Positions 48,431-62,329 of a stretch of DNA of 64,000 bases are shown piece after piece; positions within the stretch are counted from its first letter, which is position 1, and every line of letters begins with the position of its first letter. The stretch is from Paracyclopina nana (taxonomy: Eukaryota; Arthropoda; Copepoda; Cyclopoida; Cyclopettidae): positions 2,314,001 to 2,378,000 of the forward strand of contig JAGUCH010000006.1 of the NCBI GenBank assembly GCA_019096065.1, read 5' to 3'. The notes under the pieces are model-generated. The model was not told the origin of the DNA. It ran no database searches and saw nothing but the letters and a program-made list of their open reading frames with translations. The position numbers and the translations under genes are program-made.

Positions 48431-51400
48431 GCATATCGACAGATACGAGGAGGGGAACAATGGGATATCTGCTATGCCCCTTTTTGGAGGAGCACCACCA
48501 GACTCTCTTCTTGACTGAAAATAGCCACCACGTCGATTTGCATTTGACCATGAATGGAAAATTGTACTAGATGGGCAAACAGAGTGATAAATCTCCCCCC
48601 AATTTGTGCCGCCCGGCTTTTAATATCTAGGACAAATATTTGCTTGGGGAAATTAAAAACCAACTATATTGAAGGTCTCCAGTGAGGATTGGCTTCAATC
48701 CGTTTGGCGTGCATCAATTGGTTTTTCACACCCTAGGTGGCCACCTAATAATTAATTGCTTATTCAGGAGGGACTGCTGAATGCTTCTTTTTCTGAGCCA
48801 GCTAAAATATGACACATACCATGTTTGGACTACAATGGCTTCCTGTTGGCATGCCCATTGTCAAAATTGAATTTTGAGAAGATTGAACCACCACCAACTC
48901 TCACTTTTGTTATAGAAGCCAGGGTATGCTCAGTTAATTGCACTAAGTAGTGAAAAAAGCCCTCACTCCTTCTTCTTCTTCACCCTAATCCCAATCAAAT
49001 TTCCATTGTCTGCTTCAAGGTGGTCCATTTCACAATTTTGCACTTTGAGTGATGAGCATCGTGGTGGCAGGCCGCAATCCCGAATTTCGTGTGTGTCATT
49101 TCTATCAAGCAATGCTTCTTTTGTGTGATGCGAATGTGAAAACTATAAACTTTTTCGTGCAAAAAAATTCATGCGCATTCATACCATCATGAGAGGTAAT
49201 TATGAGGTTCCAACATTGAGCCAATCATGCAAAGAAATGCCAATGACTTGAATTTGCTTTGTTGGTGAACAAAATATGCTGGGTTGTTGCTACGCGGACA
49301 ACATCTAGTACCAGTACATTAAAAAATCTCGAAGATTACCAACATTGGATTGAAAAAGCGAATGAGAGTTGCCCAGTGAAAAAGAATCAGTTACTTTTGT
49401 TACCTTGCTGAAGAAGGAAAAGCAGAATACAGAAGAAGGGTAATAATAGCTCAACTGGGAGTCCAGTCTTACAGCAGTTCATCAACAAATTCAATTCAAG
49501 GTAGAAAGAGTGGCACTCTTTTCCAACTGTTCCCTCCTCCCCTTCTGACTGTTGGCTTGATTCACAGATATTTGTGAAAAAGCCTAGTATATTTGGTTCA
49601 GTGAACGCGTGACTGGATCTGCCAATCAAAACACCACCACTCCAGCAGTCCCACTATAACTACTACTACTAAAAGAAGTGACTTGTGTGAATCATGTTTC
49701 AATAGTGAATGCAACCTGTTGTGGCTTTGAAAAAATTATGGCTGGCAATATTTTTCCCATTGATGGAAAATTGATCCAAAAATTACAGAGCCTGAGAAAA
49801 GGAAAAGAAGAAATCCATGTGGAATATTTAGCTACATGTGGAAATGTACTGCTGCATCGTCTACATGCCATAATACGGCAGCAGCAAGAAGGAATATTGA
49901 TAGGGAAACCATTAGTACATATTGCAGCCATAATCTATGCACGACTGACTTCATCATCATGGATATATAGCTACTACTCTAGTCTTCTTCTGTCTTACTA
50001 CAAACCGGATGTCGTTATCGATTCTCGCAATATATCTATATGGATAGAGAGCTTATAGAGAAGACTTCATATCACTCTGTCACTGTTACATATTACTATT
50101 AAGAGCCTTCTCGAGCGCAAGTGTTGCGTGTCGCAGTCGATGCAAAGCACTATTATTGAGCCAGCATTCGCTCACCAGATGTCCTAGAACCTCGTAGCAA
50201 TGGCATTTATACATGGCAGTGGAGGCATCAATACTGGACAAGTGGCAGTAAAATGACAACGCAGGCTTTTACAGCCTTCATCTACCACTGAACAATAGTT
50301 TTCCATGCCAGAGCTTAGTACAGGGAGTGTGCCTAGATTACCCTCAGTAGCAAATATACACATATACCAATCACCGATCACATGCAATAACATATGCTGC
50401 CAAGACATAATATGGACAGATGGGTTGCCTCAATATCTGTACTATGTTGTGCTGACTGACGTTATTGCATTACGATTCTTCTGCAAGGTTTGTGCTCGCG
50501 TATGGTAATGACCTCGATTTCCCAGTTTCTACTCTCTCGTTATACCTTTTGTTCAACGCAAAGCCAATGGCATGTGAAAACCGATCAAGCGCGTAAGACT
50601 TTGACGTGATTGGCTCCAGTCTATTGGTTATTGGCTAAGGAATCTCAGGCTCCGAGGTTATTGGCTCTTTGGCTTGAGATTTGTGCTACAGCTGCAGCAG
50701 CAGCGCCAGGTCAGGCCACTACGTTATACACTGCAAGAATGTAGTACTAGATTTTTTTTGTCTACACTCTTGGCTAGCTATTATTTCAAGACGTTGAAGC
50801 AATTGTAAAATAGCCCTTTTTTCTTGCCAACCAGCAACATGTGACCGAGTCATGTTCTCCTCTCTGGCAGCAAAGCTAATAAATGCTGAATCAAAGCAAT
50901 CGGTTCCCAGAGCCTTCATTAGTTGTAATGTATTTTGCAGCTGCTGCCTCAGGCTGGATCATGGTGGGATCAACAGCATTTGTAAGCAAATTCAAGTCAT
51001 TTCATCGCCGTCTCTTCTTTGCATGATCGACTGGAAACTCGCAATTATCTTGAGCGCAGAGCTATTAACTGAGAACTGCGACCTGGCTGCTGCTGCACCG
51101 CAACCAGCAACTATTTCAATATCAAGCTTTGCCGATCTGCCGTAGCTTTTTTATGGCCAACAGGTTTTAATGGCAAGCAACCCAGGCAGCAGCAGCAGCA
51201 GCCAATGCAGCTGAGCCGAGCCCAAAACTCATTGCCAGCTATGGCAACCAGCCACACACTCACAACCTGTTGTTTCAGATTGGGGATGATGATATTCGTG
51301 AGCATTCTACGATCATCGAACTAAATGCCTGCTTCTTCTTTGCCAGTCAAGTGAAATGCGTGGGCTATCATCCATCCTAGTAAGTGCTTATTTACCCGAC

Positions 51401-52113
51401 CGGAAATTTTTTGTGAAACTTCATCAGAATGATTTTGAATTCAATTGAACCCTCTGCCATTTTTAAAGCTGTAAAGGCTTTTAAAAATCACTCACAAATG
51501 ATTTCATGACCGAGTGGGCAAGCTTTTAGCTTTGCTTAAGTTAACAGATTTTAGGCAACTAACAGGTGTATCTATCTGGTCGGGAATTTTGATGTTGTTG
51601 TTGTTTCTCAAGTCTGAGCTTTTTTGCACGATCAAACCGTTTTCGATGAGGAGGATGAGGTTGGAAATTGCTGGGCTCGATTTTCTCATGGAGATGAGAT
51701 GATGACCCATTTTGTTCATTGGCCAGGCATAAAAACCTCTTTAACAGAATTTTCCAACGTGGATATTACATTTCTAGTACGCCAGCCCCTTAGAGGCTCG
51801 TTTTTGTATGTAGTTCTCCCCCCTTGGTTACAGCTCTATGTGGCCGCCGCGACTCGCATTTGCAATACTTGATGCCATTTTATGGATATGAAAGTAGGAG
51901 GTAAGTCACTCAGGGGATTATCACTTCTTCGCAGCAGCCGCACATTTAATGCAGATACCAAAAAACAGGGTTTTCTCCTCTCCCCAGAGAATATTTTTTC
52001 CATTTTAAATACTGTTTAGCAATTGATGAGGAGGCTCTTTAATTGAAGAAGGATTAAGAATGTCAAGCAGAATTAAAAGTTGATCAGCATACAGTTTTCA
52101 TAAAAAAGGCCGG

Positions 52114-52213
52114 ATAAAAACCAATACAAAAATTAAAATGAGTATAAAAACTAATACACAAAATAAACTGAGTATACAAACCAACGCAAAAGTTAAAATG
52201 AGTATAAATCGAG
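52114..52213. repeat. 30-bp minisatellite, three copies plus a partial
   Basis: Units at 52114-52143, 52144-52173 and 52174-52203, each exactly 30 bp and imperfect, starting ATAAAAAC or ATACAAAC and ending GAGT, then a partial unit. Because 30 is a multiple of three the minus strand stays open and would give a decapeptide repeat (YTHFNFCVGL-like), but there is no other sign of coding. Confidence 0.85.
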
Positions 52214-55200
52214 TGCAAAGTTTTGTCAGGAACCCAATTGATTATGGTAAATGTATCGGCCCCACTGATGAAGTAGGTGCCAAAAGTGTTATGGGCTCTT
52301 GGAGCCACAATACGCTATAGAGGGAGGGTGGCGGCGGCAACAAGCTCTATTGACTAGTGATCGATTGTGTCAATGCATGCAACAATCTGAATCGAGCCAT
52401 AAATTGATTTTCCTGCCCACAAAAAGAGGAGATAATACATTAGGCTTAATTGTTAATGAAATCAACTGCCACTTACTACACTATATGGTGACTTTCTAAG
52501 AGTGCACCACCACTGGTGTGTCAAAGTAGATTTTCCAATAAGTGAGCAATGTAGGTATTGACAGCGCAGCTACGCAGCACAAACACCCAATAAGTAATAC
52601 AAATGTTGGTGCATATTATCGCTTCCAATATGCCAATACTTGGCAGTAGTGTTCGCAGATCGGGGTATCTGTCGATTTATCATAACAAGAACCATTGCTA
52701 CCATGACAACGGCTTAGGATCAAATTGGTATACACAGACTGCTGGCTCAGGATGTCACAAATCCAGACATGACACATCACTCTCAATAATCTACCATTTC
52801 CGGATACATCAATGCACAAGGATGCTACAATTCTGGCACCTCGTGAGCTTCTTCATCTTTTGGGCTGGCCAATTTTGAAGAAATAGATTCTTCTTCTTTG
52901 GGAAAAGTTCAAACTTTATGGCTCTTGACTGCTGCTGCTGCTACAGGGACATATCATGCATGCATGTGAAAGCTCGGCTGATTCATGACATCATGTCAAA
53001 GTCTATAGATCAAGATGGAGAGCTTTTTGGCGCTTGCTATGACACTTCTCTTTTATCTTTATGATGATCAATAGACCTATTGCATGATTGTTTCTCTCCC
53101 AGTGGCCGTGGAAGTAACAACTCTTTGACTAAACATATCGAGGCTGCTAATTATTTGTGTATGAAACTCATTTTCTCCAGCCTTGCATAGCACACCCAAC
53201 AACAACATGTGTGTGTGCATTGAAAACACAATGTTAACACTGCTGGGGAGCACGATCATTAATCTTACTTTATTGACAATCTTTATTGAGTTTGGCCTTC
53301 CCTATCCGCATGAAGAAGAGGACTTGCACACTGTACACGCGACAGCAGGACTCCTCTCTCGTCTGTGCATAGATCCTTCGTTCCGAGGAGAGTAGCTTAA
53401 GCAGCAGTCATTAAACGCTTTTAGGGGAAGCCACAGGCTTCATATATACTATATGCTAATATCGAAGGGAAAGTACACAATCAGTTCGTGTATAGAGCAG
53501 AAACTTTTGAATAAAACTTGGCCTCCTCACACTTGTTCTCCAACCTTATTGGCTGAACTTTTGTGCCTCCTGCTTAACTCATATTCGATAGGATATCGAT
53601 AAGTATGTTTGCTCATCAAAGGCATTTAATGCGTTTATTGAGTGAAGGCCACGCTTGGGGACCGGCAAACACGATCAATCGCTCAAAAGGTGGCCTGTAC
53701 GTCAGAACTGAATAAAAGACCACTCCTTACTTAATAGGAAAAGTGTGTACCTATATGTGTTAAATGAAAATTTGATGCACGTTCTGCTGTTAGCAGATCA
53801 ATGCATAACGGCTGAGGTGTGAACAGAGAAACCTTAATGCTTGGTTTGTCGATAATCATTAGGTGAACTGTATTGATTTTGGCGGTCGGAAACTTGTGGC
53901 AATTTCTGCATATTCAAACTCCTCAGAGACCCCATGAGCAAATTTCAGTTTGCAAATCGATTACTATTAATCACAAGTGCAATGTGTCGGTTTGCAAATT
54001 ACTCTGGGCTTGCTCTTCTTTCGGTAGCAATACTAGTAGTACAACAATGTAACAAGCTCGTATAGAAGTACAGTAGTAGTAGGGCTCCAATGTCCCAAGA
54101 GAGATTTGCACAACCATAAAGTGCATGTTCTGCTACTTTTGAAAGGGGAAAAGCAGCAGCAGCAAAATTTCTCTCCTCCAACTGATAGCAGCAGCAGCAG
54201 TTCTCCCCTTTATTTTCCCAATATAAATTCTGTACAAGAGATGAATCTCATTTGCACGTCTCAAAACTATTGCCGATTTAGCAAAAATAATAACTCCTCT
54301 CAAAGAGAATAATGACCAGGCTTTATTTTATGGCTGCTACATGAGTAATCGACAACGCGAGCATAAAAGCTAACTAGGCCGCGCGAGTGCTGAAGAATTC
54401 TCTGGACTCGCGTGGTATTGTTTATGGCACCAGTTTCATAATTCATGAAGCTGTAAAATCTTGATTATCAAGATCACAGCTTATTGTATGTGTACCTTTT
54501 CTCCTCCGCGATGCAGTGAGAATAATGTTTTATCATCAATAGAGTTTGATGAGGATCCATTGAGGCGGCTGGGATCCCATTATTTCTGGTGTGCATATAG
54601 CAGTACTGCCTCAGCAGCTAGCGCGGTGATGGCTCCCATAAAGTAGATATTTTGAAGGCGTGCCAGGCAAGATTTTGCCAATCGATAGACTCATTTCCAG
54701 CTCACGTATATGGCGGTGTACGGCAAGCAGTAGCTCTACAGGGAATTTCAAATTAATGATAGATGGTTCGATGCATCGCATAATGGAAAGCGCCCCCAAT
54801 GTGCTATAAACAGCAGTAATTCCAGGATATGGAAAGCAGCCAGCAGAGATGAGGATAAGGATGATGATGAGACAAGCCGAGGCTCCAAAAGCATTGCCAG
54901 TCGCAAGGTAACTATTGGGCATTTCCTATTTGGATTTTAGCCATAACAATTGACAAAAGTCATGAGCTCATGTCATCATACTGAAGTCATTAGGAATTTG
55001 CGAGGGATACCCAGATATTGATACGTTTCGTACATAGTACCAGTTAGGGGGAGAGTTCTACTAATTGAGTCATCAAGGTCATGCTTCATTTGTTTCCCGA
55101 GATGCTCCCCTCCATGGCTATGATGGTACACGCGCACATTGCATGGAGAGGTGGGGCGGATTATAAGAAGCTTTTAAGTTTGTATTGATGGGAGCCTGTG

Positions 55201-58200
55201 TGACAACATGGTGAAAGCCATACTAGTTTGGTGTTTAATGACCCTGGTTGCTTTCCAATATGATATCACCCTCATTTTCTCCCCCTTCTTTTCTGGTCTC
55301 TTCTGTGTTTTAATGCAACCATCTCTCTCTCTCTCTCTCACTCGTTTTAGGAAAGCCTTTTGCTCTCATTTTGCTGCTGCTTTGGCTACCATGGAAGCAA
55401 GGCTTTCTCTTTCTCCCTATAAAATCAATAATTAAAACATTAACACCGACGAGGCTGGAGCTCTGTCGCATTATTGTCATTGCAGAAGGCTCTCCAACTT
55501 TCCAACCAACTCTGAAATGGCTGCTGCTGTGCCAACTAATTGACATTGATATCAGTCGCAGCCTTTCTGCTCACCGTTGAAAGGGGATCAGTACGACATG
55601 TAATTTGGTCAGACAATGCCTTTGCGTTTGATCATTGCAGATTGTTGCCTGAATGGGAGTGGACAGTATAGGATACCCTTGAGCTTTGCGTGCACCTGAG
55701 GCCATATTGTATAGATAGATTGGGAGGGGATCGCTGTGACCCATGGCAGCAGCGAAAGCCATTTCTAAATTACACTAATTACACTTGAGGTCCCCTAGCC
55801 AGCCCCTGATCAATTCTGTCAGTCAAAGGGTGGAGTTTTCCCAAAAGAAGTGGGCTAGCGCCTGTCAGTGGAAATGAAACAATTGGATTGACATTAGCCG
55901 AGCTGAATTCATATTACAATAATCATCGGCTAAAATGGCACTAGTGTGTATCATCGGAGCGTGTCAGTTATGCTTCATTGTTTCACCACACGACATGGAT
56001 CCCCCAAATGCAACAACAACGGTGTAGGCGTGCCTATAGATAGTTGTTTTTCAATGTTGGGCTGCAATTACACAAAAAGGGGCCGATCATCCAATAAATG
56101 TGTTTTGCAGTCGTGTAATATCAGTAGTGATCATTGTCATTACGATTCATGACCTGGGACGCCGCCCGCCCCTTCATGCCGAAAAAAATTGACATATCTA
56201 TGATTTTTCATGTACACAGCTCAATAATAGCATTGGCGGGCTTCACTACTTCAACGGAGAAGCACCTTCATTGGAAGGATCGCCTTTTTTTGCTTCTTGT
56301 CTATGGGCAAAACATATCAAAGGATCGTTCCATCATTGGACGTTTTTTGTGATATTACATCTGTAGTCGTAAGAAAGCCCATACATTCTAGTAGATATAG
56401 CAGCCTTTGTCTTATCATTGAATAAAGAAATCATTTAGTGTGTAGTAGCAATAGGACATATGGGAAAGCACTCAAAGAGAATTGTTCTCCCGATACATGG
56501 AATTGATCATTGACAAGGCAGCCTTTTTGGGACGTGATGGAGAACTGCGGCAAATCTAGTAGGGACCCTCGGATCCAATCGAAGTATGCAATTGGCCGGA
56601 GGGAGCCTTTTTTATTATAGCAACAGTGGCCGCATTCAATCAATGGTTCCAATCAATGGAGCTTTTTGCCACTCCACTGACCTTTCGCCCCCCGGAAGCC
56701 AGCAAGACAAAGCTGCATCGCCAAACTGGATCGAGAGAACTTTCCCCTTCTCCCAAAGATGCTGCTATGAGTGTGAATGCAAAAAGCCGCCGAAGAAAAC
56801 GCTTTTAAGGTCGATTCAATTAGCAGCTAGTGCGGCAATCTATAACCACATTTCTTATTGATGTCTCAATTTTGGGCCATTTGGCAAAGTGGCAAAAACT
56901 GCAGCTCGGTTTTCAGTGTCTTGCTCACTTTTCTGTGAGCCCTCAGCTAGAATCATAGCTACTACATTGCTACATAGATGATAAACTATGGGCTAGTGGT
57001 AGTGCTTGGAATACCAAATAGGGCTTGAAGAATCGATGTACATATGCATCAATGTTGTGGTCAAACATGAATCCAGATCCATCTTTGTTACAGACGACAT
57101 TGCATTTGCTGCTGCTGCTGCAAGGGCAGAAATCTCTCTTTCACAGAGAGGAATGGAAGAAGCCAATTTCCATTTTTTCACACCAACCCATGAGCTCCAA
57201 CCACTTTGGTGGTGGAGTTTCTTGTTAATGAAGTTTCCTAGATAGGAGCTGAATCGAGTATTGGCTCAGTGAACACTACTGCCACTATGTAGCAAAGTTT
57301 TTCAGTCTCGCGTTTGAATATTCTCGATATTATTGCTGCAGAATTACCTCCTCCTTCGCGTATACACATATAGAGAGAGAGGGGAGCTGCTTCTAATTAG
57401 AAAGTCTCTCTAATTTCAACCATAACCATTCACCAACCCAACAGTTCCACCCAAATGGTGATTATATTTTTTTAGGAGCAAAAATAAAAAAAACCTAATC
57501 CACATAATGGAAAATTCTTTTTCCATAGTGTCCCCTTTTTATTAGCAAGGTTAAATTAGAAAAAAGAGTCAAATATGCAGTAAAATACGCTAAGGGTCTT
57601 AATATCAAGCTGCTCAAGTTATTTTAACTACCTAGTCAAATACCTGACAAAATTATGAACTTGGAATAAGCTGGATCCAATGAAGGTGATATTTTGGCTT
57701 GAAGTTTCAATGACTTTTTAAAAAGGTCTGGGATGAGCTCAAGTTTTGGCGTAAAAAAAGCAAAGCTCTAAAACGAATTGCTAGCAATCAATTCACGCTT
57801 TTTTAAAAGCAATTTCAATCCTTCTCTGACATTTGAAAGAGTCAAAGAGAAAGGCCGAATTATATTGGACAAGAAAAAGAAGCATCTTGAAATCTCAAGA
57901 GATACATCTATACTTCACGCGAGCATCATCATTAGCTTAGGGCCGATATCAGCCACTGCGCGACCTTTGAAGATGCAAGGTGAGAATATCGGTCTATCAC
58001 TAAAATAGCCAAGCGAGTAAAAAAGGGGTTGAATAAAGGGCAAGCGAAGGAGCAAAAAATGCAAATGTAGGGAAATATTTCACAGTGATCATCAACAGAA
58101 TTCTCAAATCAATGGCTTATTTCTAAAGGTCAAGCAGCATTAACAGCCGACTACTGGCTTTCTCTTTCAAATAAAAAAGAAGCTACTTCGCCTCTAGTAG

Positions 58201-58392
58201 TTGGATGTGGCAAAGAATAGCAGTTTCCTGTTCAATTCCAGCCAAGACCATTAATAATCATGCCAAACTATCGAGCATCATCTATCATTGACCGGAAAAG
58301 TGGACATCAATTTTTGAGCATGAATTTTTCAAATGCTAAACTTGGTCGGGTGTATTGATCGCTGCTGCGATCTGGAACTATCAAAATCGCTA

Positions 58393-58406
58393 GGGGGGGG
58401 GGGCCC
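58393..58406. repeat. G11 followed by CCC
   Basis: Homopolymer of eleven G, then three C, in the upstream non-coding region. Confidence 0.95.
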
Positions 58407-61397
58407 ATTAAAAAGTAGAGCTTTTTTCAGATTTTCACAAACTGATGAGAATGACTCATCATCATACTACTACCACTGATGAAATCAATACTCTTGATGT
58501 ATCCCAGTGGATGCGCCATTTTTAACAACGCGCGTCACAAAACATTTCACTAATTAGAAATTCTGCCATGGGTGATTAAAACATTTCCCCAGCAGTTCTA
58601 CCCCAGAAAAATTCAGCTCTACAGCTCTCGTGCTCTGCATACAAATGAGACTCAAACATCCAAGTGACAATAATCATTGATTAGAAAAGCCAGCCCAATT
58701 TTACGTATAGCCTTCCGAACATATTCGATCTAACAATTAAGCTAGGCAAGGGTGAACTCCGCAAAAAGGGAAAAAAAATTGCACACTACACTGTACCTAT
58801 GTGTGTTTAATTTGGCTTTTCGTGGGATAAAACTCAGTGAGTGATGACTGTAAAGAGAGCAAAAATGCTTTTAATTGGTGCTGCCATGTGGCACACGAAT
58901 CCTATGGCACAGGAAGCTTGATATCACGCGATGTTGCTCTTAATAACAACTACTATTCGATCGAATTATTGTGATGGAATTAACAGAGACAGACATATTG
59001 CACACACACGAAACTAATCACTGGGGACAGCAAATGAAAACGACGAGATTTTGCGTGACAAAATGCTTTTTTACCCAAGCTCCGAGGGAATTAATTATAC
59101 TATTTCAGCAACGCAGACTAATTTCAACGTAGTCTTCAAAATGCTGGTGACGCCTTTTCGCTCGAATTTCAGACAATCAGCTACAAAGCCAATAATTCGA
59201 AGAGTCATCATTGCAATATTGGTGGTATTCGACCTTGACTGGGCCATGAAATGTCGTAGTTAGGTAGAAGTCCCGAAAGAGAATGATTTCTTTGAGCCAA
59301 AGTCATTATCACGTAGTTTTATAATTATTGAGTGAATTTCAAAAAGGTTTGAAGCACAACAACTTCCCCAGTCTTGGTAATTATAGCCTCAAGGCTAGAT
59401 TTCACATCTTGCATAACCATACACAAGCTGTTGTTGCCTGAGCTGCCGACTGAATAAGTAGACAATTGGCAAAAATAGAGGAGATATAAATCAATAACTT
59501 TGCTGACTACAGAGCAGAAGGCTTTTGTGCAAAAAAATAGAAGTTGGTGAAATGTTGGCAAAATGTGATGCATGTGTTCCCTCCTCTTTTAAATCATCTA
59601 TTCGATCTGGCTAAAAACCGTCGATCCCACAAATCGACAAATGGTTTTTTCACTCGCAATATTATTTGCAAGTCGCGCGCACACAAAAACACATTTGACA
59701 CTTTATATGAGGCCTTTTCACAATTACTTGACAATGCCTTATAGGCTAGATGAATCATTTGGCTGTCAATAGATATTAGGCAAAGAATACACGAGGAGGT
59801 CTCCTCCCTTCACATTTTGTGTCCTTGACAAGTCCCCATTGAATTGAACGTCAATATTAGCCTCAATCACCATTTTGGTAGCCCCAACCGAGGCACAATA
59901 ATGGGGGAGATTGTCGTTGTGGTGCTAGCAGGGGCTAGACATAATCCAGACTTGACTTCAAGTCGACCCAGCAGCCTGGCTGATTGATTCCTTCCTGAGA
60001 GGCCAATAAGGCTAGGATTTCAATTAGCCACTGTTCAATCCATATATTGACGACGGATTACATTTATCACATGATCACATGACAAATGCATATCAAAATT
60101 GGAAAGTGGACCAGGCCAGTTTTGTGCGATATTCAATAATGGCAAATAGTTCTGCATTCATGTAGGATATATTGGCTCGTTTTTCAGGGCGTTCGGCTAC
60201 AGGCATTGTAGTGGTATTAAAAACAACGCAGCATACCAGCCAATTACATTCCCTAGCTCTTTAACACTTTTTCAGCCATTTGATGATTCAGCCTTTTGTG
60301 CCCCTATTACTGCTAGAAGGGTGGATGATGTTATGACCAGCTTAATGGCCAACTTTCTATTGATTGTACTCTCTTTTTTTGCACTGAAGAGATCCAGGAT
60401 TTTTTGGGGTCCGGATTGGAAAAAGTACACTTTCTATGGAGGTCTGAGCAAGCCAACAAAACAAACATTGCTCGGATCAAATAAGCCAAAGCTGATTGAT
60501 TTCACACAAAAACCGGTCGACCAGTGTCAACAAATCCGGAGGAGAACTCTTTCAATTTACCTCGGGGCATGTTGACACAGAGAACATGAGTTTTTGTCAG
60601 TGCTCCATCAGCACACAGCATTTTTGATCATGATTGCCATGAGCCAAATTTCCAGAATGAAATTGGTACCTCCTTCACACCTTGCTCAATCATTTGTGTC
60701 AACTTTCTTATGCCCAAAAAGGAGTAACAAAAAATCAGGCCAACTTTTCACACCGCATGCATCAATGTCAAACCGATCACACCGAGAGCACCAACCTTCC
60801 AACTAATAACACGCCGATCAACTGATCATGGGCAAAAACGAATAGTAATCGAAAAAGGCGCATTCCCAAGACTTCACCAGCTTAATGAGAGATGATCGTT
60901 CTAAAACTGTAACTTGGTGGGCTTTGAGGAAAATGGAGAGCCATTTCTGATGTAAAATGTCAAGAATCCACCACAACTTATGTGAACCTCCTAATTTCGT
61001 CGACATTTTCAAACTACTTTTGTATCCTTTTATTATTTCTATCCCCCCAAGGTGGCCCCCATTGTGCTTGAGTACTCAATGAGACATCAGCAAGTATTAG
61101 CTTTTTGCCATGGGATCTTGCAGTTCGGCTTGATTCGAGCAGTCAAATTGACGAACAAAAAGCCATTGCTAAATAACAGCTGGGCTCCCTCCAAATAATT
61201 GACACGAACTGTCAATAAGGAAAGTGGGGCTAAGGCGTGGCTACGTCCATCAAAATAAGGCCCAACGCCGTTCTTATTGTTTCATTAATTGCACCCGTTG
61301 TTTACTTAACAACACCCGATCATTAAAAAAAGCTGCGTATAATTAGTGGCGCAGCCAATATTTTTTTAGCGGCTGAATTATGGGGCACTTTGAAAAC

Positions 61398-61546
61398 ATC
61401 GATCAAGCTTCCGAAGAAAATCGATGAGTAATTATCGGCCAGTAATTAAAGGAAAGGGTTTTTTGCCACCAATAAAAGTCATCATCGATAAAAATAAATG
61501 AAAATCCTACCTTGTGTCAATAGTCATCGTCGATGGGGGAATCGAT
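61398..61546. promoter_or_regulatory. ATCGAT cluster, candidate Cut-responsive element
   Basis: Four ATCGAT hexamers in 149 bp (61398-61403, 61420-61425, 61484-61489, 61541-61546), plus a near match GTCGAT at 61529-61534. ATCGAT is the site preferred by the third CUT repeat plus homeodomain of CUX/Cut (family knowledge), and also overlaps DREF-type motifs. Whether it acts on cut or on an unseen neighbour is unknown. Confidence 0.35.
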
Positions 61547-61553
61547 GGGGGAA
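61530..61553. repeat. Perfect 12-bp tandem duplication
   Basis: TCGATGGGGGAA occurs twice head to tail. The junction of the two copies creates one of the ATCGAT sites. Confidence 0.9.
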
Positions 61554-62329
61554 TTTTCGGGCTCGATCCCGTCAATCAGGTGTGATCGTGGATTGATTGA
61601 TTATTAGTAGTCACTGGTTGAAAAGTGGTCGCGCGGCGCTACTTGATGTGGATTCCACCGAGTCTCCCGATGGACTGAAGTCAGTGTGCCGCTTTCTCAG
61701 CTCAGAGAGTTGAGCTGCAGCAGCGCGAAATCCGTGAATTTTTTCACGAAGAATCAGCGACGAAATCACCTCGGCGTAGAATCTCGCGGCTCGCGGTTCG
61801 ATTCCGAACGAACGGTCGATGACGCGTCAAAACGCCGATCGGAGATTCACCAACGCACGATCACAACAGTCAAGAGCGCGCGCTGCTCTGCTGCATGAAT
61901 TACTGCTACATAGCACGTCTGCAAAGCTACAGCAGGGGAAGCGTGTGAGCTGTGTGCATCAAGGAAAATAATTCTTCGCTGCTTCATTATCAAAAAGGCC
62001 ACGCCAACGCCATCTGGCGGCCGGGCCTGGAAAAAGAGTGCACTATAAAACAACTGCCTTATTTTAAGCGCTGCAGCAGCCAAGATTTACGAGGAAAATT
62101 AGAGGGCAAAATTATCACAAATGCACTGCTTCAATCGGATACAATTCCCAGCGATCCAAGCGTGTTATTGACAGTTTCACGGGAAAAGAGAAAGCCTGCA
62201 GCTAGGCCAATGAGGAGATGACTTTGCTGAAAGGCCTGGGTGATTTGAAAGTATAGATTTCGCAGCTGAGAAAGCTGAGAGCTGCTGCAGCAGCGAGACG
62301 GAGAGAGCAAGGGCGGGATTGACATCTAC
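61554..62329. other. GC-richer putative 5' exon/promoter-proximal zone
   Basis: More CpG and CAG/CTG than the flanks. On the minus strand a possible donor CACAAG|GTAGGA falls at 61511/61510, so an untranslated first exon could lie between about 62330 and 61511. There is no convincing coding frame and no tRNA, although GGTTCGATTCC at 61795-61805 resembles a B box. Confidence 0.25.

Larger units (their letters stand above)
48266..61397. other. Upstream non-coding DNA, probably 5' intron or regulatory region of cut
   Basis: No coding exon recognised. I looked for a segment like the conserved N-terminal block of insect Cut (NDWFFKKEQ-like) in this stretch and did not find it. The minisatellite and homopolymers listed separately are here. 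If transcription starts near 62330 this is a 13-14 kb first intron. Confidence 0.5.

Noticed and set aside
54611..54922. Hydrophobic 103-codon frame on the minus strand, considered as a membrane protein
   Set aside because: Single isolated frame without family resemblance or splice support; hydrophobicity alone is common in AT-rich frames.
61790..61812. B-box-like GGTTCGATTCC, considered as a tRNA gene
   Set aside because: The flanking T-stem does not pair properly and no A box or acceptor stem is found.
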